A stretch of 64,000 nt of DNA from BPGX01 sp037447455 (GTDB lineage Bacteria > Bacteroidota > Bacteroidia > B-17B0 > Aurantibacillaceae). This document shows, in pieces, positions 1 through 8,070 of this stretch. The DNA is taken from positions 1 through 64,000 of the forward strand of contig JBBIGQ010000004.1 in the NCBI GenBank assembly GCA_037447455.1, read 5' to 3'. How positions within the stretch are numbered: the stretch's first letter is position 1; the number at the start of each line of letters is the position of its first letter. Both the position numbers and the translations under genes were made by a program. The notes beneath the pieces are model-generated. The model made no database searches. It had not been told where the DNA came from and worked only from the letters and a program-made list of their open reading frames with translations.

Positions 1-140
1 GTTGGGACGGTAGCGTAAAAGGGAGTGAAGGCAAAGCCACACAAGATGTGTATGTGTATAAAATTTATGTAAAAGATTTGAAAGGCAATAAGCATGAATT
101 TGTCGGACATGTAACTTGTTTGCCATACAACGAAAAATAA
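1..140 (+). CDS. 3' end of a T9SS type B (gliding-motility-associated C-terminal) surface protein, partial
   Basis: The window opens inside a rightward reading frame (codons in frame from base 3) that stops at TAA 138-140. The visible 45 residues carry the end of a type B sorting domain: a WDG motif, then QDVYVYKIYVKD and a final GHVT segment. This matches the CHU_C / gliding motility-associated C-terminal family, which directs proteins through the type IX secretion system to the cell surface. The rest of the protein lies outside the window, so its function cannot be named. Compared with the two other type B tails in the window (ending near 11990 and 60628) it has the same WDG and DVY/GVY landmarks. 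Confidence 0.85.
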   Translation, partial: WDGSVKGSEGKATQDVYVYKIYVKDLKGNKHEFVGHVTCLPYNEK

Positions 141-180
141 TCAAGTTTTATCATTAACTCATTGAAAACTAGTTACTATC

Positions 181-198
181 AGAAATTAAAAAATTTCT
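181..198. terminator. possible weak terminator hairpin between convergent genes
   Basis: AGAAATT (181-187) pairs with AATTTCT (192-198) around an AAAA loop, between the type B protein gene and the leftward ccmE gene. The stem is pure AT except for one pair and the following T run is broken, so this is only a candidate. Nothing else stands out in 141-268. Confidence 0.25.
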
Positions 199-268
199 TT
201 CCTCTTTTGCGGGACTTAATAGCAAAGCAGTGAAAATAAGAAGCGGCAGAGTAGTAACAAAAATTATA

Positions 269-643
269 TTATTTTACATCGTTATATTTGGATGGGCATT
301 TCATTAATATCTCATCTGCTTCAAAAACATTTCCATTCATTTTCCCGATAATAACAATCTGTTCACTTTTATCAAAATCCTGTGGTTTGCTTTTATGTAA
401 AATAACTTTTCTCTTTTCTCCTAATTGATCTATTAAATAAAACTCAAATCTATCAGGATTTACTAAAGGATTATACATTTCTTTTTCAGTTGTATCACGC
501 TTACCAACAATATGGTATTCCTTACCATAATTTTGTTCTGCCTCCTTAAAATTAGAATAGGTAGCTGTGTTACTCAATGATGTTAATATTACGCCAATTG
601 CAATAGCCACTACTATTAACGACAGGATATAAATTTTTTTCAT
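269..643 (-). CDS. ccmE: Cytochrome c maturation heme chaperone CcmE, CXXXY type
   Basis: A 124-residue membrane-anchored periplasmic protein. An N-terminal membrane segment (about residues 5-22) is followed by a small OB-fold-like domain ending in ADEILMKCPSKY. In classical CcmE the heme-binding residue is the His of HXXXY. Here the same place reads C116-P-S-K-Y120, the CXXXY variant known from archaea and some sulfate reducers, in which Cys is thought to bind heme. CcmE receives heme from CcmC and passes it to the CcmF ligase. It is the last gene of a leftward ccmC-ccmD-ccmE run, 7 bases after the small ccmD-like gene. No ccmF is in the window. Identity rests on size, anchor, motif and neighbours. 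Confidence 0.85.
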   Translation of the reverse strand: MKKIYILSLIVVAIAIGVILTSLSNTATYSNFKEAEQNYGKEYHIVGKRDTTEKEMYNPLVNPDRFEFYLIDQLGEKRKVILHKSKPQDFDKSEQIVIIGKMNGNVFEADEILMKCPSKYNDVK

Positions 644-650
644 AAATTCT

Positions 651-815
651 TTATTCTTTGTTTTTTAGTTTATTCTCCAGATCCTTTAATTTTCTGTCCT
701 GCAGAAATAAATATAGCATTAGTGAAACAAAAATGACCACTAAAACAGAAATAACAACATAAATTTTTCCGCTTTGTCTTAAAGCATCTGCCATTTCAAT
801 ACTTTCATTCGTCAT
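651..815 (-). CDS. ccmD: Small CcmD-like membrane protein (54 aa)
   Basis: A 54-codon gene, ATG at 815-813 and TAA at 653-651, lying between ccmC and ccmE on the same strand. It overlaps the 3' end of ccmC by 11 bases and stops 7 bases before the ccmE start. The protein has a short polar N-terminus (MTNESIEMADALRQ), one hydrophobic segment (about residues 18-38, ending SLMLYLFLQ) and a charged, probably coiled tail (RKLKDLENKLKNKE). Size, topology and position fit CcmD, the single-span partner that helps release heme-loaded CcmE from CcmC. Sequence conservation in CcmD is low, so the call depends mostly on context. Confidence 0.75.
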   Translation of the reverse strand: MTNESIEMADALRQSGKIYVVISVLVVIFVSLMLYLFLQDRKLKDLENKLKNKE

Positions 816-1473
816 ATTGATATAGTTTACTTTGAATAATTTTAATTCTGATTTTTAATTCCAATAGCCAAATACTCAACAATATCCATCCTAATACAGC
901 AGGATAAAAAATTAAGCGCATGCTGCTATTTAAATCGTACTGACTAAATGCCGGATTACCACCATTTCCGGGATGTAATGAATCTGTAAGCCGTGGTAAT
1001 ATCATAATGAATACCATCATCATCACATAAGCAAAAACATTGTAAACGGCAGAAAGTTTCGCCCGCTTAATTTCATCTTCCACAGATCCTCGCAAAATAA
1101 AATAGGCCGTATACACTAAAATAGCCATTGCTACTCCATTTAATTTTGGATCCGCAAATGTCCAGTAAGTACCCCAGGTTGATTTTGCCCATAGCATACC
1201 TGTTAATATCCCGGGTATTGAAAAAAAGAAACCAACCTGAGCAGCGGATATACTTTTAATATCGTTTTCTAATTGGTGATTGCTTAAATATTTTAAAGCA
1301 TAATACAATGAAACAGACATTTGGAACAGCAACGCAAACCACATGGGTACATGAAAATACAAATTACGAATACTTTCGTTTAATATCGGTAATCGTGGCA
1401 CATCATTATTCAAACCTGCAATTATAGAAAATACAATCAAAATAACAGAAAGAGCTTTGTAAACAAGTTTCAT
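805..1473 (-). CDS. ccmC: Cytochrome c biogenesis heme-handling membrane protein CcmC
   Basis: A polytopic membrane protein of 222 residues starting at ATG 1473 (the frame stays open to a TTG at 1485, but the ATG lies 10 bases after a good -7 box). About six membrane segments are visible. The tryptophan-rich WWD-type loop reads WGTYWTFADPKLNG, and conserved histidines flank it (HVPMW near the N-terminus and SLHPGNGGNPAF near residue 167), as expected for the heme-loading site of CcmC. It attaches heme to CcmE in the periplasm. The gene heads a ccmC-ccmD-ccmE run and overlaps ccmD by 11 bases. Confidence 0.9.
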   Translation of the reverse strand: MKLVYKALSVILIVFSIIAGLNNDVPRLPILNESIRNLYFHVPMWFALLFQMSVSLYYALKYLSNHQLENDIKSISAAQVGFFFSIPGILTGMLWAKSTWGTYWTFADPKLNGVAMAILVYTAYFILRGSVEDEIKRAKLSAVYNVFAYVMMMVFIMILPRLTDSLHPGNGGNPAFSQYDLNSSMRLIFYPAVLGWILLSIWLLELKIRIKIIQSKLYQYDE

Positions 1474-1482
1474 ACTAATCGG

Positions 1483-1490
1483 CAAAACTA
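1483..1490 (-). promoter_or_regulatory. -7 box of the ccmC promoter
   Basis: On the minus strand 1490-1483 reads TAGTTTTG, a perfect match to the Bacteroidota -7 consensus TAnnTTTG, ten bases before the ccmC ATG. It lies in the 46-base gap after punA. No clear -33 TTG was found at the usual 19-21 base spacing. Confidence 0.4.
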
Positions 1491-1519
1491 CAAAATATAT
1501 TTATCTGAAATTAGATTCA

Positions 1520-2338
1520 TTAAGCAATTTTACCAATCAATTCCTTTACTATCAAACTCATTTTAGGTTCTTGTGCTGTGGCTACTTTCAATACCTCTTC
1601 ATGAGAAACATTTTCTACATGCCCTTCTACTCCTAAATCTGTAATGATACTCATTCCAAAAACTTTCATGCCGCCATGTTTGGCTACAATCACTTCGGGC
1701 ACAGTGCTCATTCCCACCGCATCAGCACCTAATCTCCAGAAACAACGATATTCAGCGGGCGTTTCAAAGCAAGGTCCACTTACCCCCATATATACACCTT
1801 CTTTCACACGAATACCATGTTTTTCAGCAATTTTTTTTGCCAATTGAATGTATTCTTTGCAATACGCTTCACTCATATCTAAAAAACGTGGCCCTAACTC
1901 ATCATAATTTTTTCCAATTAAAGGATTAGATGGAAAAAAATTGATATGATCTTTAATAATCATTAACTCACCTAATTGAAAATCTGGATTCATGCCGCCT
2001 GCCGCATTACTCACTATTAAGATATTTATACCCAATTCTTTCATCACTCTCACAGGAAATGTAATTTGCTTCATGTCATACCCTTCATAATAATGAAACC
2101 TCCCCTGCATTGCCAGAACGGGCTTTCCGGATAAATATCCTAAAATCAATTGCCCTTTGTGTCCATGTACAGTAGATTGTGGAAAATTTGAAATTTCGGA
2201 ATATGGTATAGTATATTCCACTTCAATTTCTTTCACTAATCCCCCTAATCCACTTCCTAATATAATCCCAACAGTGGGCTTAAAAGAGTGTGTTTTTTCA
2301 AGAATAAATTGAGCGGTTTGTTGAATTTGTTCTAACAT
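1520..2338 (-). CDS. punA: Purine nucleoside phosphorylase (trimeric PNP)
   Basis: A 272-residue cytoplasmic enzyme that cleaves purine (deoxy)nucleosides with phosphate in purine salvage. Family signatures are plain: the phosphate-binding GIILGSGLGGL near residue 25, the HGHKG segment, GRFHYYEGY, the NAAGG motif and GVSGPCFETPAEYR followed by the late MSTVPE segment. Length matches the trimeric PNP I family. The start ATG at 2338 lies inside the 3' end of lpxK (41-base overlap in a different frame), which suggests translational coupling and a shared transcript. The product has no obvious link to the lipid A kinase upstream. Confidence 0.95.
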   Translation of the reverse strand: MLEQIQQTAQFILEKTHSFKPTVGIILGSGLGGLVKEIEVEYTIPYSEISNFPQSTVHGHKGQLILGYLSGKPVLAMQGRFHYYEGYDMKQITFPVRVMKELGINILIVSNAAGGMNPDFQLGELMIIKDHINFFPSNPLIGKNYDELGPRFLDMSEAYCKEYIQLAKKIAEKHGIRVKEGVYMGVSGPCFETPAEYRCFWRLGADAVGMSTVPEVIVAKHGGMKVFGMSIITDLGVEGHVENVSHEEVLKVATAQEPKMSLIVKELIGKIA

Positions 2339-3419
2339 GTTCTAAAATTTTTTGATTAAAAAGTAAAGTATCGTTAAAAAAATGAATATCAATAGGTGCC
2401 ACAAAAATAGGCAAATTAACCTGATTGATAAAAAATGGTTTTAATCGTACGGCATCTTTTTCAGTAGTAACTAATATAACTGGCGGATGTTTTTCCTGCC
2501 ATTCTTTTAAGATAGATAAAATAATTTCAATATCAGATTTTGTAAATGCATGATGATCAGGATATTGAAGATGAAAAAAATAATGACCGTATTTTTTTAA
2601 TAATTTGGCAAGTGGCGTGGGATTTGCTATACCAGTTACAAGAATAACATTATGTTTGTCCAAATCTTTAATCCAATCCAGAGTTGCTTTAGTATCCAAT
2701 AAATGATAAAATTTTTGATATTCTATTCCACTAAAAAATACTTCTTTTTCAGCATATTTTCTAACTTCTTGTTTTCTTTTTTCAAAGGCATTTATGTCCA
2801 CATTTTCTGGTGTTTTAGTGAATACAATTACATCGGCTCTTTGAATGCTACTTTTCAAATCTCTCAATTTTCCTGCTGGAAAAACATCATCTTCATAAAA
2901 AGGATGAACATATTCTGTAAGTACAATATTGAAATGCGCTTTTAATCGTCGGTGTTGAAAAGCATCGTCTAATAAGATAATTTGAGTGTCCGAGAATGCT
3001 TCCATTATTTTACGTATTCCTTTTACTCTATTTTCACACACTGCCACATTCACATCCGTGTGTTTAATTTTATACATCAAAGGTTCGTCTCCATACTCTA
3101 AATAACTCCCATTTTGATGTACCCATTGAAACCCTTTGGTTTTTCGGCCATAACCACGACTTAATACAGCAATTTTAAAATGCGGCTTCAAAACCTGTAT
3201 CAAATAGCTGGTCATTGGGGATTTTCCCGTTCCTCCTAAGTTTAGATTTCCAATACAAATAGTATAAACATTAGAAAATTGATAGGATTTGAGTATGTTT
3301 TTATCGTATAAAAAATGACGGATGTACAAAATAAACTTTATTACAATAGCTATTGTATAACGAAAAAAATACATTAAACCATCAACATTTTTCTTTATGA
3401 ATGTCAGCAAACAATTCAT
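2298..3419 (-). CDS. lpxK: Tetraacyldisaccharide 4'-kinase LpxK
   Basis: A 373-residue inner-membrane-associated kinase that phosphorylates the 4' position of the lipid A disaccharide precursor. The N-terminus is hydrophobic (about residues 15-40, membrane association) and is followed by the LpxK P-loop GNLNLGGTGKSP near residue 58 and the LLDDAFQHRRL motif near residue 150, both diagnostic. ATG at 3419 abuts the stop of the upstream peptidase gene. The 3' end overlaps punA by 41 bases. Other lipid A genes of the window (lpxC-fabZ, lpxA) are 20 kb away, so this is not an lpx cluster. Confidence 0.95.
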   Translation of the reverse strand: MNCLLTFIKKNVDGLMYFFRYTIAIVIKFILYIRHFLYDKNILKSYQFSNVYTICIGNLNLGGTGKSPMTSYLIQVLKPHFKIAVLSRGYGRKTKGFQWVHQNGSYLEYGDEPLMYKIKHTDVNVAVCENRVKGIRKIMEAFSDTQIILLDDAFQHRRLKAHFNIVLTEYVHPFYEDDVFPAGKLRDLKSSIQRADVIVFTKTPENVDINAFEKRKQEVRKYAEKEVFFSGIEYQKFYHLLDTKATLDWIKDLDKHNVILVTGIANPTPLAKLLKKYGHYFFHLQYPDHHAFTKSDIEIILSILKEWQEKHPPVILVTTEKDAVRLKPFFINQVNLPIFVAPIDIHFFNDTLLFNQKILEHVRTNSTNRSIYS

Positions 3420-5576
3420 TTAAATATTCTCAATAATATAATTACACACCTTCTCAATTAAATGTGCCCGGTCTTTGCCTAAAACATTGTGCTTGTGCGT
3501 TGGATAAACGAAATAATCTAATTGAACACCCTTGTCAATTGCAGTTTTCAAAAGCATCATACTGTGTTGCCAGACGACCACATCGTCTTCTGCGCCGTGA
3601 ATCACCAGTAATTTACCTTTCAGATTTTGTATGGCGTTCAAGATACTGGTCTGCTTGTATCCGTCCGGGTTTTGTTGCGGTGTGTCCATATATCGTTCGG
3701 TGTACATCACTTCATAATAACTCCAATCTATCACCGGTCCGCCCGCCACTGCTACCTTAAATACATTGGGATATTTGGTCATAATTGAACAAGTCATAAA
3801 TCCTCCAAAACTCCATCCAAACAAAGTCATTCGCGAAGCATCCACATACGGCAATGATTTTAAATATTCTACTCCTATCATCTGATCTTTCATTTCGTAT
3901 TCGCCTAACCTTCTAAATGTCTGTTGTTCAAATTCTCTTCCACGAAAAGGCGTGCCATGTCCATCTATTGTAAATACAATAAATCCTTTTTCCGCCATGT
4001 AATGGTACCACACTTCTCCGCCCAACATCCAAGTATTCGTTACCAACTGCAAATGCGGACCATTATACAAATACACTAACACCGGGTATTTTTTTGTACT
4101 ATCAAAATGAACCGGATAAAATATTCTTCCATACAAATCACTTCCATCAAAAGATTTTAATTTCACTGGTTTCCATTGTCCTGTTTTGTAGTTTTCCAGA
4201 GGATTGATGGATTCAAACAATAAATGCGATTGTTTTGTTTTCACATTGGTAATAAAATACTTGCCCGGTACATAACAAGATGAAAATGCATCTAAAATAT
4301 ACTCACCTTTCTCATCAACGATTGCTGTGTGAAAACCTTTTTCTTTTGAGATTCTTTCTATTTTTCCTGTAGTTATTTCTACCCTGTAAATATCCTGATC
4401 AATCGGCGATTCTGCATTGGCTAAAAAAAATAATTTTTTACCATCCTTTGAAAAGTTCAGTATTTTCTTAACTTCCCAATTGCCTTTGGTCAGTTGTCTT
4501 ATGAGTTTTCCGTTCATATCGTACAAGTACAAATGATAATAACCATCTCTATTGCTCCGCCAGATAAATTGATGGGGATTGTTGGGGACAAAATATGCTG
4601 GTGTAAGCGGTTCTACATATTTTTCGTGCTTTTCTTCAAATAATGTTTTGACAAAACTGCCATTTTCAGCATTGTAAACATTTAATTTCATATCATTTTG
4701 ATCTCGGTTTAATACAGCTATTAATATCGATTTATCATCTGGTGAAAAACAAATGTTAGTGAAATACTTGTAATCATCCGAATTTTCCTGAATATAAACT
4801 ACTTTATGACTTTTAATGTGATAAATACCAACAGAAACTTTTTGACTTTTTTGTCCTGCCATTGGATATTTGATGAGTTCATTTTGGGCAGGATATTCTG
4901 TCCAGTGAATAATGGGATATTCGCTTACTTCCGAATGATCTACTTTGAAAAAAGCCAATTTATCAATCGAATGACTGAAATAAACGCCTTCGTTAATTCC
5001 AAACTCATTACGAGAAGCAGGATAGCCATAGGTAAGATTCAAATTTCCATCGGTAGAAATAGGGACATCTTTTTTTTGATAATGTAAATATAAATTAAAT
5101 TTTTTTGTATAAGCCCAAATGGATGGATGATTGGAAACAACAAGATTTTCAAGAGAAAAATCGGGATGCTCTGTGGTGTCTTTTTGAATACTCTTTTGCT
5201 TAACATCAAAAGCAAAATAATTGTTTTTGATTGGAAAAGAAAATTGTAATTGATTTTTGCTCCAATATAAAGTTGGAATAGAATTTAATGTGTCATTAGT
5301 ATATTGTTTCAAAGTGGAATTTATCTGACGCAGATTAATTTTCTCAATAATTTGAAATTTTTTACAATCGAAAAGAATAATATTATCATTTAAGGAATAG
5401 GAAAGTAGATTATTATTCAAAAATTGAATATTATTTAATCGTTGTGGGGCTAAAGATGTTCTGCCTTTTAATACAGCATCTTTTAAGGAAAGAGATTGTT
5501 TACTTTGAGACAAAAACAAGGAAGGAATAAAAAGAGCAAATACCGATACCATTCTACAATTAAAAATATTGAGCAT
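3420..5576 (-). CDS. Dipeptidyl peptidase IV-like S9 family serine peptidase
   Basis: A 718-residue exported peptidase. An N-terminal signal peptide (about residues 1-23) precedes a DPP-IV N-terminal beta-propeller (about 50-480) and an alpha/beta-hydrolase domain (about 500-718). The catalytic triad is visible: Ser589 in GWSFGG, Asp near 664 in HGAEDDVV and His near 696 in YPTHKHNV. DPP-IV enzymes release X-Pro or X-Ala dipeptides from peptide N-termini and in Bacteroidota work in the periplasm. It sits between the beta-CASP gene and lpxK, directly abutting lpxK. Exact specificity cannot be read from the sequence. A second dipeptidyl peptidase (S46) and a POT transporter occur elsewhere in the window. 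Confidence 0.9.
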   Translation of the reverse strand: MLNIFNCRMVSVFALFIPSLFLSQSKQSLSLKDAVLKGRTSLAPQRLNNIQFLNNNLLSYSLNDNIILFDCKKFQIIEKINLRQINSTLKQYTNDTLNSIPTLYWSKNQLQFSFPIKNNYFAFDVKQKSIQKDTTEHPDFSLENLVVSNHPSIWAYTKKFNLYLHYQKKDVPISTDGNLNLTYGYPASRNEFGINEGVYFSHSIDKLAFFKVDHSEVSEYPIIHWTEYPAQNELIKYPMAGQKSQKVSVGIYHIKSHKVVYIQENSDDYKYFTNICFSPDDKSILIAVLNRDQNDMKLNVYNAENGSFVKTLFEEKHEKYVEPLTPAYFVPNNPHQFIWRSNRDGYYHLYLYDMNGKLIRQLTKGNWEVKKILNFSKDGKKLFFLANAESPIDQDIYRVEITTGKIERISKEKGFHTAIVDEKGEYILDAFSSCYVPGKYFITNVKTKQSHLLFESINPLENYKTGQWKPVKLKSFDGSDLYGRIFYPVHFDSTKKYPVLVYLYNGPHLQLVTNTWMLGGEVWYHYMAEKGFIVFTIDGHGTPFRGREFEQQTFRRLGEYEMKDQMIGVEYLKSLPYVDASRMTLFGWSFGGFMTCSIMTKYPNVFKVAVAGGPVIDWSYYEVMYTERYMDTPQQNPDGYKQTSILNAIQNLKGKLLVIHGAEDDVVVWQHSMMLLKTAIDKGVQLDYFVYPTHKHNVLGKDRAHLIEKVCNYIIENI

Positions 5577-5621
5577 ATCTTCTATTTTGGGCTTGAATGT
5601 AACAAATTTGATGGGGAAATA

Positions 5622-6992
5622 TTACAAATGTATCTCTTCTATCTGGTATAAGGCAGGAACAGTGGCTTTCCATCCATACGTATCTTTCAGTTTTACCAGA
5701 AAGGTCTCCGCAGATTGCTTCTCGCCATGCGTAATAAAAATTTTTTCCGGCGATAGTTCTATTGCATTTAACCAATCTAATAATTCAGATTGATCGGCAT
5801 GAGCTGATAAACTTTGCATGTTTTCTACCTTTAATTTTACAGGATAGTATTCTCCAAAAATTTTCAACTCATGAGCACCTTCCAATAGTTTTCTTCCTCT
5901 TGTACCTTCTGCCTGATACCCTACCAGCAGCAATGTGTGTTGTGGTTGTGCCAAATAATGCTGCAAATAATTTAATATTCTGCCACCAGACACCATCCCA
6001 CTTCCAGCAATAATTACTTTAGGAAATTGAGTGTGTATAACCTGATAGGTTTCTTTTATATCCTTCACTATTCTGTACATTTTACACATTTCTATACATT
6101 CACTTAATGAGAGCGTATGCCACCCTGTGTAGTTTTTAAAAACTTCCAATACATCTGCCCCCATAGGCGTATCAATAATAAAAGGCATTTCAGGAATCTC
6201 TTGCTCCTTTCGGAGTTGCCAGAGCAAATACATCAATAATTGCGTACGTTCTACGGCAAAACTTGGTATAATTAAATTACCGCCACGTTGCACAGTATCC
6301 ATTACAATCTGCTTTAATTGAACCTTAACATCAACGGATGCGTGCAATCTGTCTCCATACGTACTTTCTATAAAAAGCACATCCGCTTTTTTGGGTTTAT
6401 TGGGAGAAGGCATTATAGGATCCTGATTTCTTCCCACATCACCACTAAACACAAAACATTTATTATTAATTTGAATTTGAATAAAACAAGATCCTATAAT
6501 ATGTCCATTAGGCACAAACCTACCCTGCACATCATCACTGAACTGAACCCATTCATTGTGTTTAGCCGGCACAAAACGCGATATGATCTTTTCTACATCT
6601 TCAATAGTATACAAGGGCTTTGCCGGGCGATGTTTTGAATAGCCATACTTATTTGCGCGCTCAGCTTCCTCCTCCTGAATTTTTGCACTATCTCTCAATA
6701 CAATAGCCGCAATTTCCAAAGTCGGAGCGCTGCCATATATCTTTCCCTTAAACCCCTGATGAATCAAACGCGGTAAATAACCCACATGGTCTAAATGTCC
6801 GTGCGTTAATAACACAAATGAAATTTTACTAACATCTACCGGTAAAAAATCCCAGTTATGCTTTCGCCATTCTTTCAAGCCCTGAAATAGCCCACAATCC
6901 ACTAAAAACTTTGTATGACTTGTATCTAAAAGATATTTAGAGCCCGTAACCGTTCCAGCCGCACCCAAAAAATGCACAAAAACTGAAGACAT
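5622..6992 (-). CDS. Metallo-beta-lactamase-fold beta-CASP protein (RNA-specificity type)
   Basis: A 456-residue protein of the MBL/beta-CASP family with a C-terminal RMMBL motif. The metal site HGHLDH is at residues 64-69. Further ligands are expected in the GSCFIQ/FSGDVG region (His of NGHIIGS, Asp of SGDVG) and in LSAHAD near residue 395. The beta-CASP part spans about residues 210-370 and includes PSFAVERTQ and IAGSGMVSGGR. Relatives are RNA-processing exo/endonucleases (CPSF-73-like) or uncharacterised hydrolases. No signal peptide is present, so it is cytoplasmic. Its RNA substrate is unknown, and RNA processing is inferred from the family only. It is the first gene of the leftward run that includes the S9 peptidase and lpxK. 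Confidence 0.85.
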   Translation of the reverse strand: MSSVFVHFLGAAGTVTGSKYLLDTSHTKFLVDCGLFQGLKEWRKHNWDFLPVDVSKISFVLLTHGHLDHVGYLPRLIHQGFKGKIYGSAPTLEIAAIVLRDSAKIQEEEAERANKYGYSKHRPAKPLYTIEDVEKIISRFVPAKHNEWVQFSDDVQGRFVPNGHIIGSCFIQIQINNKCFVFSGDVGRNQDPIMPSPNKPKKADVLFIESTYGDRLHASVDVKVQLKQIVMDTVQRGGNLIIPSFAVERTQLLMYLLWQLRKEQEIPEMPFIIDTPMGADVLEVFKNYTGWHTLSLSECIEMCKMYRIVKDIKETYQVIHTQFPKVIIAGSGMVSGGRILNYLQHYLAQPQHTLLLVGYQAEGTRGRKLLEGAHELKIFGEYYPVKLKVENMQSLSAHADQSELLDWLNAIELSPEKIFITHGEKQSAETFLVKLKDTYGWKATVPALYQIEEIHL

Positions 6993-7301
6993 AAAAAATA
7001 AATTTTGCGAACAAAATACAAAAAAATCTCTTCTTAAGCACTGTGCTTATTTCTCCCAACAAGAGCAACGACAAAATAAATTAAACAAGAGTTTTTCTTT
7101 TCTAAGTACATTACTGAAGATTCTGAAAAGATGAATGATTCAAACTCTTCAAGCCCTGCATCAAGGAAGTCAGATATCACAATGTATCATTCATTTTGGA
7201 AAATCATTTCAGTATTTACCTCACATATTTCTTACTTCTTAAATTTATTATTTTATCTGAATAAAAATATCTGTATCTTTGTTTATCAAAACTAAACTTA
7301 T
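6993..7301. other. Divergent intergenic region (309 bp) before the LytTR regulator
   Basis: No gene is seen here. The region separates the leftward beta-CASP gene from the rightward regulator gene. It holds a -7-like box at 7274-7281 and a 9-bp inverted pair, ATGAATGAT at 7131-7139 and ATCATTCAT at 7186-7194, separated by 46 bases, which could be a regulator site. It is otherwise AT-rich without further structure that I can support. Confidence 0.4.
7274..7281 (+). promoter_or_regulatory. -7 box upstream of the LytTR response regulator
   Basis: TATCTTTG matches the TAnnTTTG consensus exactly and ends 20 bases before the ATG at 7302. No convincing -33 TTG lies at the expected spacing. Confidence 0.45.
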
Positions 7302-8051
7302 ATGAACCCGATACGAACAATTATTATTGATGATGAAAAAAACAGCAGAGATAACACACGTCTTATGCTTACTAAATATTTTTCAGAAATTGAGATTATT
7401 GGTGAAGCCGAAAATGGTATAGAAGGAAGAAAATTAATTAACGAACTTCATCCGGATTTAGTTTTTTTAGACGTCAATATGCCTGAATTAAATGGTTTAG
7501 AAATGTTAGAAAGCATCTCGGAAAAAGAAAAGAATTTTTATGTAATATTTTTAACCGCGTATGGAGATTATACTATTCAAGCCATCCGGGCAGGAGCCGT
7601 AGATTATTTAATGAAACCCTTGATGAAAGAAGAGTTGATGCAAGCCATAAAACGAGTATGTAAGTTTATGGATGAGAAAAAAATAAATACATCAGCCGGT
7701 AACACTGCAACCAATAAACTAATGGTTTCGCACAGCAAGGGATTTACCTTGATTGACTTTCCGGAAATTATTATGTTAGAAGCAGCCGGCAATTACACCG
7801 ACTTTTATTTAACAGGCAACCGAAAAATTATTTCTTCCAGAACGCTAAAAGATTATGAAGATATTTTGAATAAAGATTTGTTTTTTAGAGTAAGCAGAAG
7901 CGCTATTGTCAATTTATCTCATATTAAAGAATACAACAGCAGTACGGAAACACTTACCCTGACTGAAAACCATCAAATTCATATTGCTAAAGCCAAATGG
8001 TCTGAATTCAGTGAAACCATTCGTACAAAAACCATTAATCCCAACAGATAA
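7302..8051 (+). CDS. LytTR-family response regulator
   Basis: A 249-residue two-component regulator. The receiver domain (about 1-125) has the acidic pocket DDE at 10-12, the phospho-acceptor Asp57 in FLDVNMP, the Thr of FLTAYG and the Lys of MKPL. A LytTR DNA-binding domain follows (about 143-245; MLEAAGNYTDFYL, then RVSRSAIVNLSHI). LytTR proteins usually bind pairs of short direct repeats upstream of genes for surface or extracellular functions. The partner kinase gene begins 19 bases downstream. The pair is therefore a LytS/LytR-type system, with the regulator encoded first. Confidence 0.93.
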   Translation: MNPIRTIIIDDEKNSRDNTRLMLTKYFSEIEIIGEAENGIEGRKLINELHPDLVFLDVNMPELNGLEMLESISEKEKNFYVIFLTAYGDYTIQAIRAGAVDYLMKPLMKEELMQAIKRVCKFMDEKKINTSAGNTATNKLMVSHSKGFTLIDFPEIIMLEAAGNYTDFYLTGNRKIISSRTLKDYEDILNKDLFFRVSRSAIVNLSHIKEYNSSTETLTLTENHQIHIAKAKWSEFSETIRTKTINPNR

Positions 8052-8070
8052 GTATCCGGTGAAACATTTT

